A DNA stretch of 64,000 bases from Aporrectodea caliginosa (lineage: Eukaryota > Annelida > Clitellata > Crassiclitellata > Lumbricidae). Positions within the stretch are counted from its first letter, which is position 1, and each line of letters begins with the position of its first letter. Below, one piece after another: positions 1 to 11,822 of the stretch. The DNA lies in contig JACEVL010000057.1 of assembly GCA_020284085.1 (NCBI GenBank), positions 671,204-735,203 on the forward strand, given 5' to 3'. Under the pieces are notes generated by a model that saw only the letters and a list, made by a program, of their open reading frames with translations, was not told the origin of the DNA and made no database searches. Position numbers and translations under genes: made by a program.

Positions 1-3000
1 TATCTTCCATTGGGTGGTGTATTCCTTGGACCGATCCAGGAAATCGTTGGCTGCGGACTGAAACAGTTAATATCTCTTAAAGTCTGTAAATGTATGAAAA
101 TTGCAAAAGAGATTCCGCAATGCAACTACTTTTATAAGGATACAGTTCTATATTTTGGCTTTTGACTGGTTGCATCACAGTTGTATCTCCCTATAGTCTA
201 AAAGGTGCAGTCTAAACAGTAAGGGTGTCAGTCAATTGAGGACATTATTCCGATTAAGTTTGAACCAAAGTATCTCTTTAGAACGACAAATAAGTCAGTT
301 TAAACTCTTGACCCTTTCACCTACTAGCCTACTCTAATTGAGATGGAAACCAGCTCAATGCTTGCAATTGCCAAAATGTACCAATTGCCAAAGATCACAA
401 GTGCACACATGTCAATACGATAGAGCGTTGATCAAATCCCATACAGAGTAAGCGCTTCAGTAGAGGCTCGAACTCCTACTCTCAAAGTTAACAGCCGAGC
501 TTCCAGCCCCACTTGTCCGTTGCCTGATATTATTAGCTATTCGCTAACGTATTCCAATACGACAATTATGTAAATGCTCATATTAACATACATGCATAAA
601 CACAAATATGCGCACATATAAACATTAATGCATGCATACAAAGGCATGCACGCATAGATACATGCATACATAGGCGTAGCTACATGAAGGCAGGAGGAGG
701 CAATTGCCTTATCTTGGTTTTTCCATATAGTGTAGTTTCAATTGATCAACGACGCAAATGACCAGGATTTTGGCAAGTTGCCTCCTCTTGAATCTTGAAT
801 TGAAGTGGTAAAGTGGGAAAAAAATGATCTGATGACTAAAAAAAAGGTCATCCGAGTTTATAAAGAAAGTCTTTAAAAAAACGCCTATGTCGTTCGAGGT
901 AAACGTAAAGTGAGGAGAAAAAAAGGTCAAATGACTAAAAAAAAAGTATAAAGGTGTCATCGTCGGAGTTAAAAAATGTAATGTCTAAAAAAACGGTCAT
1001 ATGCACTGGTCTGTGACGTCTGAAGTTCCCTCCTCTTGAATTTAAGTCTGGCTACGCCACTGCATGCATACATAAGTGCATACAAAAATATATGGCTATT
1101 TTTCTATTATGCATTATAATGGATACATACCTAAATGCATACTTGCATTCAAGCATAAATGCATAAAAACATACAGACATACATGTACATACAGACATAC
1201 ATGCATACACACACATACATACATAGTCACCTAAAGATATACATAAATACATGTATTATTGTCTCAAAGTACATGATGTTGCTACAGTAATCCCATCCTA
1301 GCTCGACAGAGCTTTGGACATGCCTTTTAAAATATGTTACTCATTCACGCAGACTTACTATCCATAGAAGAAGCATCTCAGTTTTATGAATTTCATAGAT
1401 GGAGCTACAGTCTGTGGTTCTGTAGAAAATGCTAAAATTGGAGCAAACGCTCTGATGTTCCCAGTAGAATCTGTAAGACAACAATATCACTTGCTATAAG
1501 AGAAAGTTAGTCGATAAATCAAAGTATGTCTTATTCATAAAAAATACCTCATGCAAATTATTTACATAAAAATCACTTACTAGTTGGTTTTTGAACTGAC
1601 TTACAAAACATTAAAAAGCGTTCTCACTTCTTGTCACTGTTAGTTGTGTCCTTGTTTCCCATGCTGAGGAACGGTGAAAAGTAGTGCATCTGTAAATTCT
1701 TCCATCAGAAGCGTCCGACTGAAGAGCATAAGCAAAGTGGAGATCTCCTGAAATAAAGCGAGAATATTATAAAGTAGAACGTCAATATCGATTCTACAAA
1801 CTTCAACCTTTTCTGCAATAATATTATCCCAAAAATTATTCTCTAATGCCTATCACTTAAAACAGTAGGAAAATCGCAACCCTGTATAATCCAGTAGAAG
1901 CAACAGAGTAAGACAAGAGGTGAACGAAACTATGAAGGTTACAGATTTTAAAGAGCATGACAGTAAACATAATTGTGTAGGTATTGCCTGCAGGCGTTCT
2001 ACAAATAAGTCCAAATTGATGATCAATTCTTGCAAATAATTTGTCAGAGGAAACTACCGAGGGAAATGGTGTTCAGAAACCATCTTCTTTAGAATTGTGA
2101 AAATGGATGCAATGCAAATAGAAATAGAAATTTCAGAGTTACCATTGTCAGCTATTTGAATTCTTTCCGAAAGCCACAGTGTCGCATAATTTTCTGTTCC
2201 AATTCCAGCTGTTATCTCCCATTTAAACCGATGCTTCTGAAAACTTTTGTGTCGATAAGCCTTTATGTGAAATGGCATTCCCTCAATAACGGTTTTCTGA
2301 AGAATAGTGGGTGGTCCTGCGGTAGGTTCACTGAATATCATCCGAACATCAATCATGTCTGAGAGAGCTGTGCCATATTGATTCATAGCAAAACACTGAT
2401 AGTATCCTTCATCCGTCTCTGTCACTCTGTTTATCGTTATTGTGCCATCTGATCCTCTACTGATATTTGACAGATTTGTGTTTAATTGAAAACCATTCTT
2501 CTTCCATTCATATCTGAAAATTTAATTAATCGACGTTGTCATAATAATGTAAATGTTTACCATTCCCGAAAGAGGATGCAAATATTAGAACAGTCATTAT
2601 CATTCCATCACGTGACATTGACAATTGAGGATCATGAATATTCATGCGATAGTTCTGAGTGCGCTGTGATTGATTTTATTTTTAATTTATGAAGGTCACT
2701 TGAAATAGCGCCCCTTCAAGATTTCTACTCAGAGGCGCTCCCGATACAGCGCGTACACTGAATCGGAGTTTCACACCGAAGCGCATGAGCACTTACGAGT
2801 GAAGGACTTGCCCAGGGTCCCTACGCGGCGGCTTGAGGTGGATTCGAACCCGCACCGAACACACCCCCTACACCACCGCGCCCCACAATGATATTGATGA
2901 TGATATTTTATGGCCAATCCCAAATACAAGTAAAAATTTGTGAACTTGCCTTACAGCAGGCGTTCCCTCGGCGCCACACTCCAGGGTAAGTTGACTTCCA

Positions 3001-3527
3001 CTGTTATACAAGAGTCTCTTTTCTTGCGGCCATCTCGATAAAGTTGGTGGCAATCGCACTGAAAACATTACAGCCACCAGAGTAAAGGCAAAATTAAAGC
3101 AAACTCTTTTCGGAACCATGTACCACTGCGAAGTGATAGAAAGGGTGACAAATACGGTTCACAAAGAATCTAGCATCAATCCATGCAGACAGACACAATA
3201 AGGCTCATCGGTTGAATCGTATTGGCGTACGGCAGCGAGGAAACTTAGATTCTATCCTAACAAATGGCAATTACACAAAGACCCAATACACAGACAACTA
3301 GTTGAAGAGCATTTGAAAATTGTGATCATAACATTCCTCCTAATCAGAAATTTGCTAAGTGATCGCAAATACATCTTTCCAGAAATTGAATTACGTAATA
3401 ATCTATTAAGGATAAGCAATAGTAATAGAGTCACAGTTCTGCGTTTTCCAGACGACTTACCATCGCTTTGGGTAGCAACGATGTGACAAAGACATGCAAC
3501 GTGTAGCAAAGTAAAGAACTCTTTCAT
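1..3527 (-). CDS. Ig receptor gene 1, L1CAM-like, 5' part (runs off left edge)
   Basis: Six exons are readable on the minus strand: SP 3461-3527, A 2950-3058, B 2143-2513, C 1628-1747, D 1359-1470 and the start of E 1-57. SP begins MKEFFTLLHVACLCHIVATQ, a hydrophobic signal peptide ending in phase 1. A supplies the first half of Ig1 (LTLECGAEGTP); B the second half (YEWKKNG, then DEGYYQCFAMNQYGTAL, typical of L1/neuroglian Ig domains) and the first half of Ig2; C ends Ig2 (GRIYRCTTF); D and E start Ig3 (AFAPILAF, PQPTISW). All junction phases agree and no stop interrupts the exons. The A donor is AG|GCAAGT, a GC-AG intron; every other junction is GT-AG. Ig2 lacks the B-strand cysteine. A secreted or cell-surface Ig protein with a role in adhesion or recognition is inferred from the family and from gene 2; the membrane part lies outside the window. 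Confidence 0.8.
577..1245. repeat. CATA/CATG-rich simple sequence, split by a MITE
   Basis: Runs of cata, catg and acat words occupy 577-668 and 1063-1245. Short open frames across it (for example 1052-1252) are compositional artefacts. The tract lies in the intron downstream of exon D of gene 1. Confidence 0.7.
669..1062. mobile_element. hAT-type MITE with 8-bp target duplication
   Basis: The left end CATAGGCGTAGC and the inverted right end (CAGTGGCGTAGC) form 12-bp terminal inverted repeats with two mismatches. Perfect 8-bp duplications 'catgcata' flank it at 661-668 and 1063-1070, the hallmark of hAT transposition. The interior has no transposase frame and is purine-rich with repeated 'aaaaaaaggtca' words. 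It landed in a CATA/CATG microsatellite (about 577-1230), so the duplication could partly be chance, but the terminal repeats support the call independently. Confidence 0.75.
2698..2886 (-). repeat. tRNA-derived SINE, family A, minus copy
   Basis: Read on the minus strand, it opens with a tRNA-like head (GGGCGCGGTGGTGTAGGGGG, then a GGGTTCGAATCCACC B box), followed by a body with GGGACCCTGGGCAAGTCC and GAGCGCCTCTGAG. A second copy in plus orientation is at 28196-28425. It lies in the A-B intron of gene 1. Confidence 0.75.
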
Positions 3528-5332
3528 TTCGAAGCTTCTTGTCTACACATTCAAGTATGTTTCTGTTCACGCATCAAAAAGCAAGTACGTAAAGAATGAT
3601 GTCATGCTGAAATTCCTTAGAAGCAAGAGATATCAAAAACTTCACTTTACAAAGACTGACTCCATCCACTTGTTTGTTATCCATAAAATTTAGTTTAATC
3701 TATGAGGCGCAATTAGTCAGTCACCAGGTCAAAAAGCAGTTAGAAGTCCCCAGATGTTTGAAGCTAGTGAGAAACGATGAGCTTTGAGTCGTTTCTTGAT
3801 GTAAGAAATGAATGACAGCAACAGAGTAATATTTGAAGTAGGTTCCATTTCTGGGGAGGGGCAGGAACTCGGAAAACACAGGATACCATTTCAGCTCTAC
3901 ATCGTGGCTAAACCAAAAGACCCCTACTTACAAATTGTAGACTGGGCAGAGAAGTAAGGAAGCATTATGTGGCTGTAGGACGTGCTTCTTGTGTGTTTCA
4001 TTGGTCAGACAGGCCAGTTTAAATCTTATTTTGAATACCCAGCTAATCTAGCTGGTCTATCCGGGTAGTGGCGTTTGTATGAGATGCACACGGGATCACG
4101 TGAACCAGAGAATGTTGGATACGTGGAAGCCTGTTTCCTTAAACATCTGAGATACCTGCAGAAATCGAGTTGAAATAATTGAAGCCATCGCAGACGAGAG
4201 AGGAGGCTGAGGTTTACTAAAATTAGGGTTAACTTATGTAGACCCGCAATCTTTCTGATACGAATCACCAGTACTAGGCCGGGGATCTGGGTTATGTCTT
4301 GCGTACATAATTATTACTAATTATTTACATGATATATTTGCTTAGCGATAATTTATGAAAACGACTAAAAGGGCTGGTTGGTAGCTGAAAAAGGATAATT
4401 GCTCAATTTGCTTGCGATATAAGTTTCTAAAACGAGAAGGAGACCGTGAAATTGTTAATAGATTCAGTGCAGAAAAGAATGATAGAGTCAACGGTGCACT
4501 TTTCCTAAAACGATAAAGCTATACTTAAACAGATTAAAATGGTGTGTGTAGTCGACTTTCTCACTCCAGACAAGTCAAATGCACACTTGATATTATCAAC
4601 TACACAGTACACACTCTGTGTCAAAAACATACCAGTGTTGATAACTATACTTAGGAGGAGCGTTAGAAACGATAACCACCATTGCGTTGAGAGAATTGTA
4701 TACAGACCCGTTATGCTAAACTTTTGATGCACAGCCGAATACTTTCGTTGATATTTGCTTGTAGGGTGGCTCGTAGCGTCCTCTGAAGGAGTTTCAATCG
4801 CATGTTGTCCATACCAAACAGAAAAGTCAGAGTAATTAAACGCTTTGTAGAACAGTTGGAGAGCGACTTAACTCTAACAGTCACTCTGCCCAGCTTTATC
4901 GTTATTGACGTGGGACAAAATCACGAAAACAGTTACTGTACTGTAGCCAAGTTTCAATTCTCAGATCCTAGTCACTATCATAACCAATAATTATATCAAT
5001 TAACTCAGACCACTACGTAGACCCCTATCTCAAATCAGAAGCTGCATCCTCGAGATAACCATTACGAAGTCATACATACATAATTATCTAAACATTCACA
5101 TTTCACAGTGCATATGGATGACGTATGCACACATACATACATTCATAAATACATACAAGCATAAATATATACACACACTCATACCCGCGCACATGCATAC
5201 ATGCATACACACATACATATGTGTACATGCATTTTGTCAGGTATGCATGCATGCATGTGTTTAGGTTTCTAAGTATGTATGCATGTCGGTTGGAATAATT
5301 GGATACAAATATGTAAGTATGCATGTATGCGT

Positions 5333-5406
5333 GCATGTATGTATGTATGTATGTATGTATGTATGTATGTATGTATGCATGTATGCATGTATTTATGTAT
5401 CTATGT
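5333..5406. repeat. ATGT microsatellite
   Basis: Near-perfect tandem ATGT units with a few gcat and ttat variants. Related ATGT/ACAT tracts occur at about 5125-5330, 22560-22700, 34200-34310 and 35395-35580, and explain the M/Y/C-rich short frames there. Confidence 0.9.
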
Positions 5407-5489
5407 ACGAATTATGTAGCTGTGGTAGATAGATGATTGGAGAGAGCGTCTTCAACCGTCTGCGGAGGGACTGTTTCGTTGATGTCCTG

Positions 5490-5549
5490 TAACTTCTATA
5501 GAGCCCATATATATAAATATATATATATATATGAGCTCTATAGAAGTTA
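5490..5549. repeat. Hairpin: 15-bp perfect stem with TA-rich core
   Basis: The 15-mer taacttctatagagc at 5490-5504 is exactly reverse-complemented at 5535-5549; the 30-base core is almost pure TA dinucleotide. It may be a terminal part of a small foldback element; no target duplication is clear. Confidence 0.7.
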
Positions 5550-5816
5550 CTCATTAACAGTTCACAGTCATAACATTCCACTCGTGCGCGGAATAATCTC
5601 CTTGAACTGGTCATTTGATTGTTTCCGGAAGAAGCCGTGTCCAAATGAAATGATCCACGAACCCTGCGCGTTATCAGTCCTAAGTGAAAGCCTTTGTAAT
5701 ATATATATATATATAATTATATTCGTTTATTGAGAAAAACAATCTGACAAAAACGCAGAAATGCTAACATGAGTGATAATGAATAATTAAAGTTCATTAG
5801 AAAGTTTTAGAATAAA

Positions 5817-6005
5817 CTAGTAAATATTTTTATATAATGATCTTGGAATAAATTGAGAGTTGTCCTTGGGCGGGAGAGTATGGTTGTGTACTCTAGGTCT
5901 TAATTGGTGAGAGCAGAGAGGTCGGAGTGGAGGTAGGAGTTGGTGAAGTACATGCAATCCGTTAGTTGACTGTGAAGTCACAATAGCTGTGCACCTTTGC
6001 CACAT
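5817..6005 (-). pseudogene. 3' end fragment of a LINE related to the one at 53181-56090
   Basis: The minus-strand frame ends LRPRVHNHTLPPKDN..FIPRSLY, which matches the C-terminus of the large LINE frame further right (SLRPRNHDFVLPAKDD..YIPRVLYRSL). Only about 60 codons remain, with no reverse transcriptase core. It is a 5'-truncated, decayed copy of the same LINE family in the spacer between genes 1 and 2. Confidence 0.65.
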
Positions 6006-7080
6006 CTCTGGATTAGTTGATGAGACTGTTCTAAAAACCTAGCGACAGCCGCGATTTGTTTGTGAGAGAATTGTGAACGAGGAAGCAATGTTAAAAATCT
6101 TTTATTTAGACACTGCAAAACATCAGTTTATTTCGGACGCAAGCACTGAACTTTATCTTATCAGCTGTGTTCAAGTTAAATACATCTCATTGTATTTGGC
6201 GTCACTAACGACCGTTTTATGTATAAGCGGGAGTTGGAAGAGACAAACAAGCAGTGATTTCTAGAATAGAAATAACGCGCCCACATTAACATTACCAGTG
6301 TTCGAGAGGGAGTGGACATCTACCCCTGGACATATCTTCGTCTAGTAATTGCAGTTTTAATCTAAATATTATTACGTTCTATTGAAAGCTAAGCACATGA
6401 CAACCGCAGACCTGCATCGGATAGCACAACACTAAAAAATCGAATATTAAACAACTTGAAAACTTCGATTGCCGAGACAGGTAAAGTTAACTGTAAGTTT
6501 GAACTACGTTAATAATATTGTCACAAGTCCTTTCCGGCCTTTCAATTCACATAGTTTTATTCTTCATATGATTTTAATCAAAATTAATGCATTTCTGTCG
6601 CTTTAACATTATAATTGAACTAGAACACATTAAAACTTTAATCAACATGCGTGTTATCTTATGGTACAATTACAGAATGAAACCTGAGTAGCCTAGCTAA
6701 TATTCGAGTAATCCTCACTAATAAACATTCATAGCATTATTAAAATAAGATTTGCATGAATCAAAGCCAAGCGGAAATCTTTATATTTGCCACCTATTGT
6801 TAGTTGGCATCCGAATAATGAAAAGCGAATATGGCTGCTTAGTTCTCGAGAACGACATATTGTGATTCATGTGACTTTCTGTATGCTGGTTGAGACACAA
6901 AATCTGTAGGCAATTATATTGTTTGGATCCAACGTCAGACTTCTGTCTGACCCGTATGCAATTAGGTATCAGCTTCTGTCGAAGCCATGTTCAAGAAGGG
7001 TCCATCTTTTTCGGCCACAGGTCCAAGTATTGGCTCACTTCTTTTGAACAAAAGTCAATTTATTGGTTCACTTTTCTCGG

Positions 7081-7330
7081 TTATGGATCCAGATTCAAGT
7101 ACGGATTTACTCCGTTCAAAACCAGATCTAAGTATTGGTCTACTTCCTCAGGGTCCAGATCCAAGTATGGATTCACTTCTTTCGGATCCATATCCAAATG
7201 TGGATTCAATTCATTCGAAACCAGATCTAAGTATTGGTTCATTTCTTTTGAAACCAGATCTGATTGGGAATTCACTTCTTCTGAATTCAAATCCAACTTG
7301 TTATTGTCTTCTTCTCGATTGAGACCCGAG
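7081..7330 (-). repeat. Tail minisatellite of gene 2 (33-bp, ITAM-spaced)
   Basis: Eight units of 11 codons are readable, the last three giving YLDL-x7-YLDL-x7-YLNL. Tyrosine is kept in units 1, 4, 6, 7 and 8; other units have K, Q or H at that position. TAA at 7081-7083 ends the frame, but repeat-like codons (for example SQYLDLWPKKM) continue in broken form to about 6990. Both strands are open here, which gives spurious plus-strand frames. Confidence 0.85.
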
Positions 7331-10061
7331 TAAGTATCTTTTCTTCCGTCGTTTGTGTCTTTCTCCAGAGGCATTAAATATCCCGTATCGTCACACGTGA
7401 TATCTTTGTCCAGCGTCGGTCTTCCTCTGCCTATGGCTTCACTCTGTGGCGCATCTAGTGATTCATATCTGTTGCGTCCCTGCACATAAAGCGAGTGGGT
7501 CATCTCATCTTCTGTGTTACAGATTTCATCCAATACCTTATCAATTGAGTCGTAACCTATACGATCATACTGGCCGCTATCTCTTCTCATCGATCTTTCG
7601 TTGCTTCCTACTAGTTCTTCCAAAGGGATTCCAACTGAATCGTATCCTACATCCTCATAGATTTTAACAGGATTGGGCATTCTCCTTTCCAGCGTTTGTC
7701 TTTTGACATCTGAAATGTAAAGTTATATACTTAGAAGATCATCTATTTAACGCATCGCATCTTTCAACATTAACACAGGAGGATTACCTTGAGTTCACGT
7801 TATAGAACAGTGGTTAGCTACGTGGATTTTCAATTCAGAGGTAGGGAGTTCACATCTTCTCCACTGTAAAGATGTTTTATGAGCAGTTTGCTCCACTTGC
7901 GCCGAAGAGTGAATTTGTTCGTTAAAAATAAATACAGTGACCGTACATTGTAGAAAGGAAGTTCAGATCGGCAAGTAAAGAACTGGTACTAATTTTGTCC
8001 AGGCTAAGAAAGTGAAGTCTTCATAACTTCCTGATGGTTCAGCTTGCAAGACTGACCTTCTTCTCTTCTTTGTCGCACTGTTGTTATGAGTAGGGAAGCA
8101 ACGGTAATCGTGATCAAGATGCTGTAGTATGTTAAACTGCCTTATGTAAGATGCAGCTCTAGTCGTGAGTTAAAAGAGAGGAATACGACAACAACTGAAT
8201 AGAGGATGGTTGAGACTGCGTAAGTCCTACCAGCAAGATAAAAGAAGACACGATGAAAGACGGCCTATGTACACCATATACGGAGGTCCGATTTGCCAAT
8301 GACCGAAAAGTGCCAGGCTTTTAATGTAATTATTGAAATTGTACGTCAGATGGTTGCCATAAATGACTAGCGAAGGTTTCACCTAACTGAAAACACCCTG
8401 CCAGACTGAGGCTTGGAGGTGCGCAGGGTTTGATTGTGTAGAACACATTGAGAAGACCATAGGCAAGATTTGTGAGCGACTGTCATGAGGAGCTAAAAGT
8501 AGTGTCGCCATTTCATGTGTTATCATGTCTGTGGTATCATTCATGAAGATTGGCAAATTCACAAATTAACACACGCTCTTGGTGATAATTGAAATGTGCA
8601 GAATCTAGCTTAAGAGGTGGAGTCAGACAGATGAGACTAGAGAGAACCGACGATATAGCTGATCGAGTCGGTTACACAGACTAGAACCTACACACTGGTA
8701 GATTGACCATAATCTCTAATCTGTATTCTGAGCAACTAAATGCTTACCACCAAAATGTCGCTGCTTCCAACGACAGCCAAGTGAAATTCCGATGAGAAAC
8801 AGAACGAGACCAATAACTGCAGCGGCGACAACAATTATCTTCCACACTGCCCATGTCTCCTTGTTCATTATGATATTCTCTGTAAAGACATTTACCGTCA
8901 CTTAGAAATTCCCAAAGTCGTCAGAGACAACTAAACAGAGAGCAAGCACGTGTGATTTGATTTTATTCTTTTCAATGTTTTTTTTTTATCTAACTGGCCA
9001 TCAAATGTTCGTTCGTCAAATCTCAGACTCTTTAATTAGTGTCGCATAGTTAAAACATCAGCTGATTCATTTGTTGAGTGATTAAGGTCGCGTCTAGAAT
9101 TAAAAAGCACTAACTTGTAGGTCCTAATGTGTTCACCTGTCGTAGAACTATATTGATAAGAGAGTGTTATCGTTCGATTTTCTCGGCTGTATCCGTTGTC
9201 ACCAATGCATCTGTATTCTCCGAGGTATTTAGCGCATTCAGAAGAACAGTTTGGATGAGCTTTTATAATCAAGAACTCCTTCGCCACATAGACGTAAGGC
9301 GGTTCATCACGAACTGAATGAAGAAACGGTTCTGTTTTGTACCATCCCACAGTCGGAGGTGTACTAGGATCAGAAGTTACATAACACTGAAAGACGAATT
9401 GTTTTTCCTCCAGAAAATCAACGAAAACATTTCTGGGACCTATGATCACCACCATTGTCTTTACTGAGAAACAAAAATAAACACAACCCCACCTAACGTT
9501 ATTAATTGACATACAAGATAAAAAAGTAATAATATTAACAATACTAATACTAATACTAATTTTAAAATAATAATAATAATAATAATAATCTCATTTTAAC
9601 ATAATAATATAACAATAAATATTTTCTTGTCATTACCATAGCACACAAAAAAACAAAAAAAAGTATGGAAAATTCGATCAATTAAGAAAGCAATGCAGGA
9701 ACTGGTATCTTTGATCAGTCCGAGGCAATGATTACTTTTAACTTATAAACTTTTAAATTCGCTACCAAGTCCTGTTCATTCTCCCAGTTCTTGGATCTCA
9801 CCTGTTCATCGTTTCCGAGGGTCTGGTTTCGCTGATTTATCGGAATGAATTTACCTCGTTTATCGTAGGGATAATGATTTAGAAACGATCTAACTTGAAG
9901 GGAACATCAGCTGATGCAATGAGCATTGTGAATATATTAGAATTTACTTGTTTCATATTAATAGGATAGAGTTGGCGCTATGGCAGGATTCTCTTGAGAA
10001 CTATTATATGTATGTGCCTTCGTGAGGTTCAGGCAAGGCGCTATGTAAATCGCCATATACA

Positions 10062-10069
10062 TACATATA

Positions 10070-10131
<62 letters not shown>
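10062..10131. repeat. CATA microsatellite at LTR-element insertion site
   Basis: Tandem cata units end exactly at the 5' LTR and resume after the 3' LTR (18480-18515), so the LTR element inserted into this tract. Confidence 0.9.
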
Positions 10132-10132
<1 letters not shown>

Positions 10133-10437
10133 GTAGTGTAGTATGTAGGTGTGTAGTATCAGCCTAGGTGTGTGTGCAGTGACAGCGGCTGGCAAGCAGA
10201 GTTGGTGGCCTGAGTGGTGTGTGCAGGCAAGGGATTATCTTGCCGGGGTATAAAACCAGTGTTTTGCGGAGCTGAGAGAGCGACCGGTTGAATATATGAG
10301 TGTGGCTGCTGCTCACCTAGCATTGCGTAAGCTGTATCTTAGTGTATTATGATTAATAAAGGTAGACGTTCTATACACAGTGTTGAGTTGTATTAGCTAG
10401 CGTTAAGTCTAGAACATCCGACAATAGAGACGCTACA
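10132..10437 (+). repeat. 5' LTR
   Basis: It begins TGTAGTGTAG and ends GACGCTACA. It contains a TATA box (ggggtataaaacc near 10246) and a polyadenylation signal (aataaagg near 10354), the usual U3-R-U5 order. Differences from the 3' LTR include gagtgg/ttggtgg in the first half and a 2-base gt indel. Confidence 0.93.
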
Positions 10438-10460
10438 ACTGGTGGACAACCGGGGTAACA

Positions 10461-11822
10461 GTGCAGACACACCTCTCCGCATCTGTATGCTTCCGGACAG
10501 CAGCAAGAACACACATGAGTGAACCGGAAAACGCAACGACTGGTCGCTACTTCCTTAGATCGGGAAAACCACAACAGACATCTTCAACATTTCTATCGTC
10601 TTCTCCTGAACTGGTTCCGCCTTCTTCATACGTTTTAACTACTCCTGCCTCATCGCCATTGATTCCAGTGATTCCGTCGTCAGTGCCAGTATCATCGCTG
10701 CCGGACCAATCTGTCTTCGTTGATCACGACGGATCTGAGAGTTCTGACAGTTCTGAATTTGAGTCTGATTCTGAGGAGATGGCGAATACGCTGGTACCTT
10801 CTGCTTTCACGGGTCGTTCTGAGGACGATATTATTGAATTCTTGAAGAACTTTGACTTGTGGGCCACTTTTCGGACAATGACGCAAGCACAAAAACTTTC
10901 GGCGTTACCTCTTCTTCTGAAGGAAGGCAGTGCAACGTGGTTTAATACGCAAACCCGACGGACACGTGAGGACTATGAGGTTTTACGTGAAGCCCTCATT
11001 AAAAGGTACGGCCCAAATTCAACGACAGCATGGAAACGGTCAGCTGAGCTGTGGACATTGAAACAGGCGCCACAACAATCTGTGGATGATTTTCTGACTA
11101 CAGTTCAGCAGGCTGCCGGAAAGCTCGAAATTGGGGTGGATCAGACGTTCCTCGTCGCTTTGAACGGTCTTCGGGCACACATACGTCAACTGGTGCTTCA
11201 ACATGATCCGACTACTATTGAGGAAATTCAGAAATGGGGCCGGCTGGCGGAACTATCCCAGGATGATCGGGGTGACACTGCCGACAATCTTCGCCAGACT
11301 GTCCTGGAATTGACTGCCATAAAGGAGGAGTTGAAACAGCTACAACTCACGAATGTAGCTGCTATCAGTGCTCACCGAAGATCGTCATCGCCATCCCCTT
11401 CGTCTCGCCATGTCACTTTTATGGACCAATCGACTCCTCCATCATCGTCTGATACGCGTCACGACGTCTATGCTTCATCTTCGTCGCCTCAAGACCATCG
11501 GCAGACGCAGTTCTATGCGTCACAACGTTCGGACAACCGAGACAACCAGAACAACCGGGGCTACACTGTCCAGCAACCGCTTCCGCCACGGCAGTATCAA
11601 CCAGCTGACACACAGTATCGATCATCTAACAACCAGGATCGACCACAACAATCTTCCTACTGGCGAACACCTTCCAAGTCCACTTGTGGTAATTGCGGGG
11701 GTTTTCATTCTGTTACTGGTTTTTGCCGGGGAAAGGGGGTCACTTGTTTCAGTTGTGGGAAGCGTGGTCACTTGCGGTCAGTCTGTCGTTCCGCTAGGGG
11801 ACGCTACTCTAATCAAAGATAG
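10461..11822 (+). CDS. gag: LTR-element Gag polyprotein
   Basis: A 453-codon frame beginning shortly after the 5' LTR; an inner ATG at 10515 (MSEPENATT) is an alternative start. The N-terminal third is Ser/Thr/acidic rich. Residues about 115-270 look like a retrotransposon capsid (FDLWATFRTMTQAQKLSALPL and WTLKQAPQQSVDDFLTTVQQ). The C-terminus has a nucleocapsid with a classic zinc knuckle CFSCGKRGHLRSVC (CX2CX4HX4C) preceded by a variant one CGNCGGFHSVTGFC. It would package element RNA in particles. The frame ends at a single TAG, after which the protease frame continues in the same phase. Confidence 0.9.
   Translation: MQTHLSASVCFRTAARTHMSEPENATTGRYFLRSGKPQQTSSTFLSSSPELVPPSSYVLTTPASSPLIPVIPSSVPVSSLPDQSVFVDHDGSESSDSSEFESDSEEMANTLVPSAFTGRSEDDIIEFLKNFDLWATFRTMTQAQKLSALPLLLKEGSATWFNTQTRRTREDYEVLREALIKRYGPNSTTAWKRSAELWTLKQAPQQSVDDFLTTVQQAAGKLEIGVDQTFLVALNGLRAHIRQLVLQHDPTTIEEIQKWGRLAELSQDDRGDTADNLRQTVLELTAIKEELKQLQLTNVAAISAHRRSSSPSPSSRHVTFMDQSTPPSSSDTRHDVYASSSSPQDHRQTQFYASQRSDNRDNQNNRGYTVQQPLPPRQYQPADTQYRSSNNQDRPQQSSYWRTPSKSTCGNCGGFHSVTGFCRGKGVTCFSCGKRGHLRSVCRSARGRYSNQR

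Larger units (their letters stand above)
3528..7080. other. Intergenic spacer between gene 2 and gene 1
   Basis: I see no convincing host gene here. Stretches resemble the other spacers of the array: about 4505-5000 matches 25065-25400 and 35130-35300; 5590-5700 matches 25585-25690; 6500-6890, just 3' of gene 2, matches the 3' flanks of genes 3 and 4. It also holds an ATGT microsatellite (5333-5406), an AT-cored hairpin (5490-5549) and a LINE 3' fragment (5817-6005). About 6990-7080 holds decayed tail-repeat units beyond gene 2's stop. Confidence 0.6.

Noticed and set aside
5103..5336. Short M/Y/C-rich frames over ATGT tracts (also 1052-1252, 22510-22837, 34170-34358, 35354-35603)
   Set aside because: Low-complexity microsatellite translation.
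6890..7333. Plus-strand frames opposite the gene 2 tail (also 37816-38135 and 28802-29335)
   Set aside because: Antisense of the 33-bp coding minisatellite; no start context, splice support or independent homology. The minus strand explains the periodicity.
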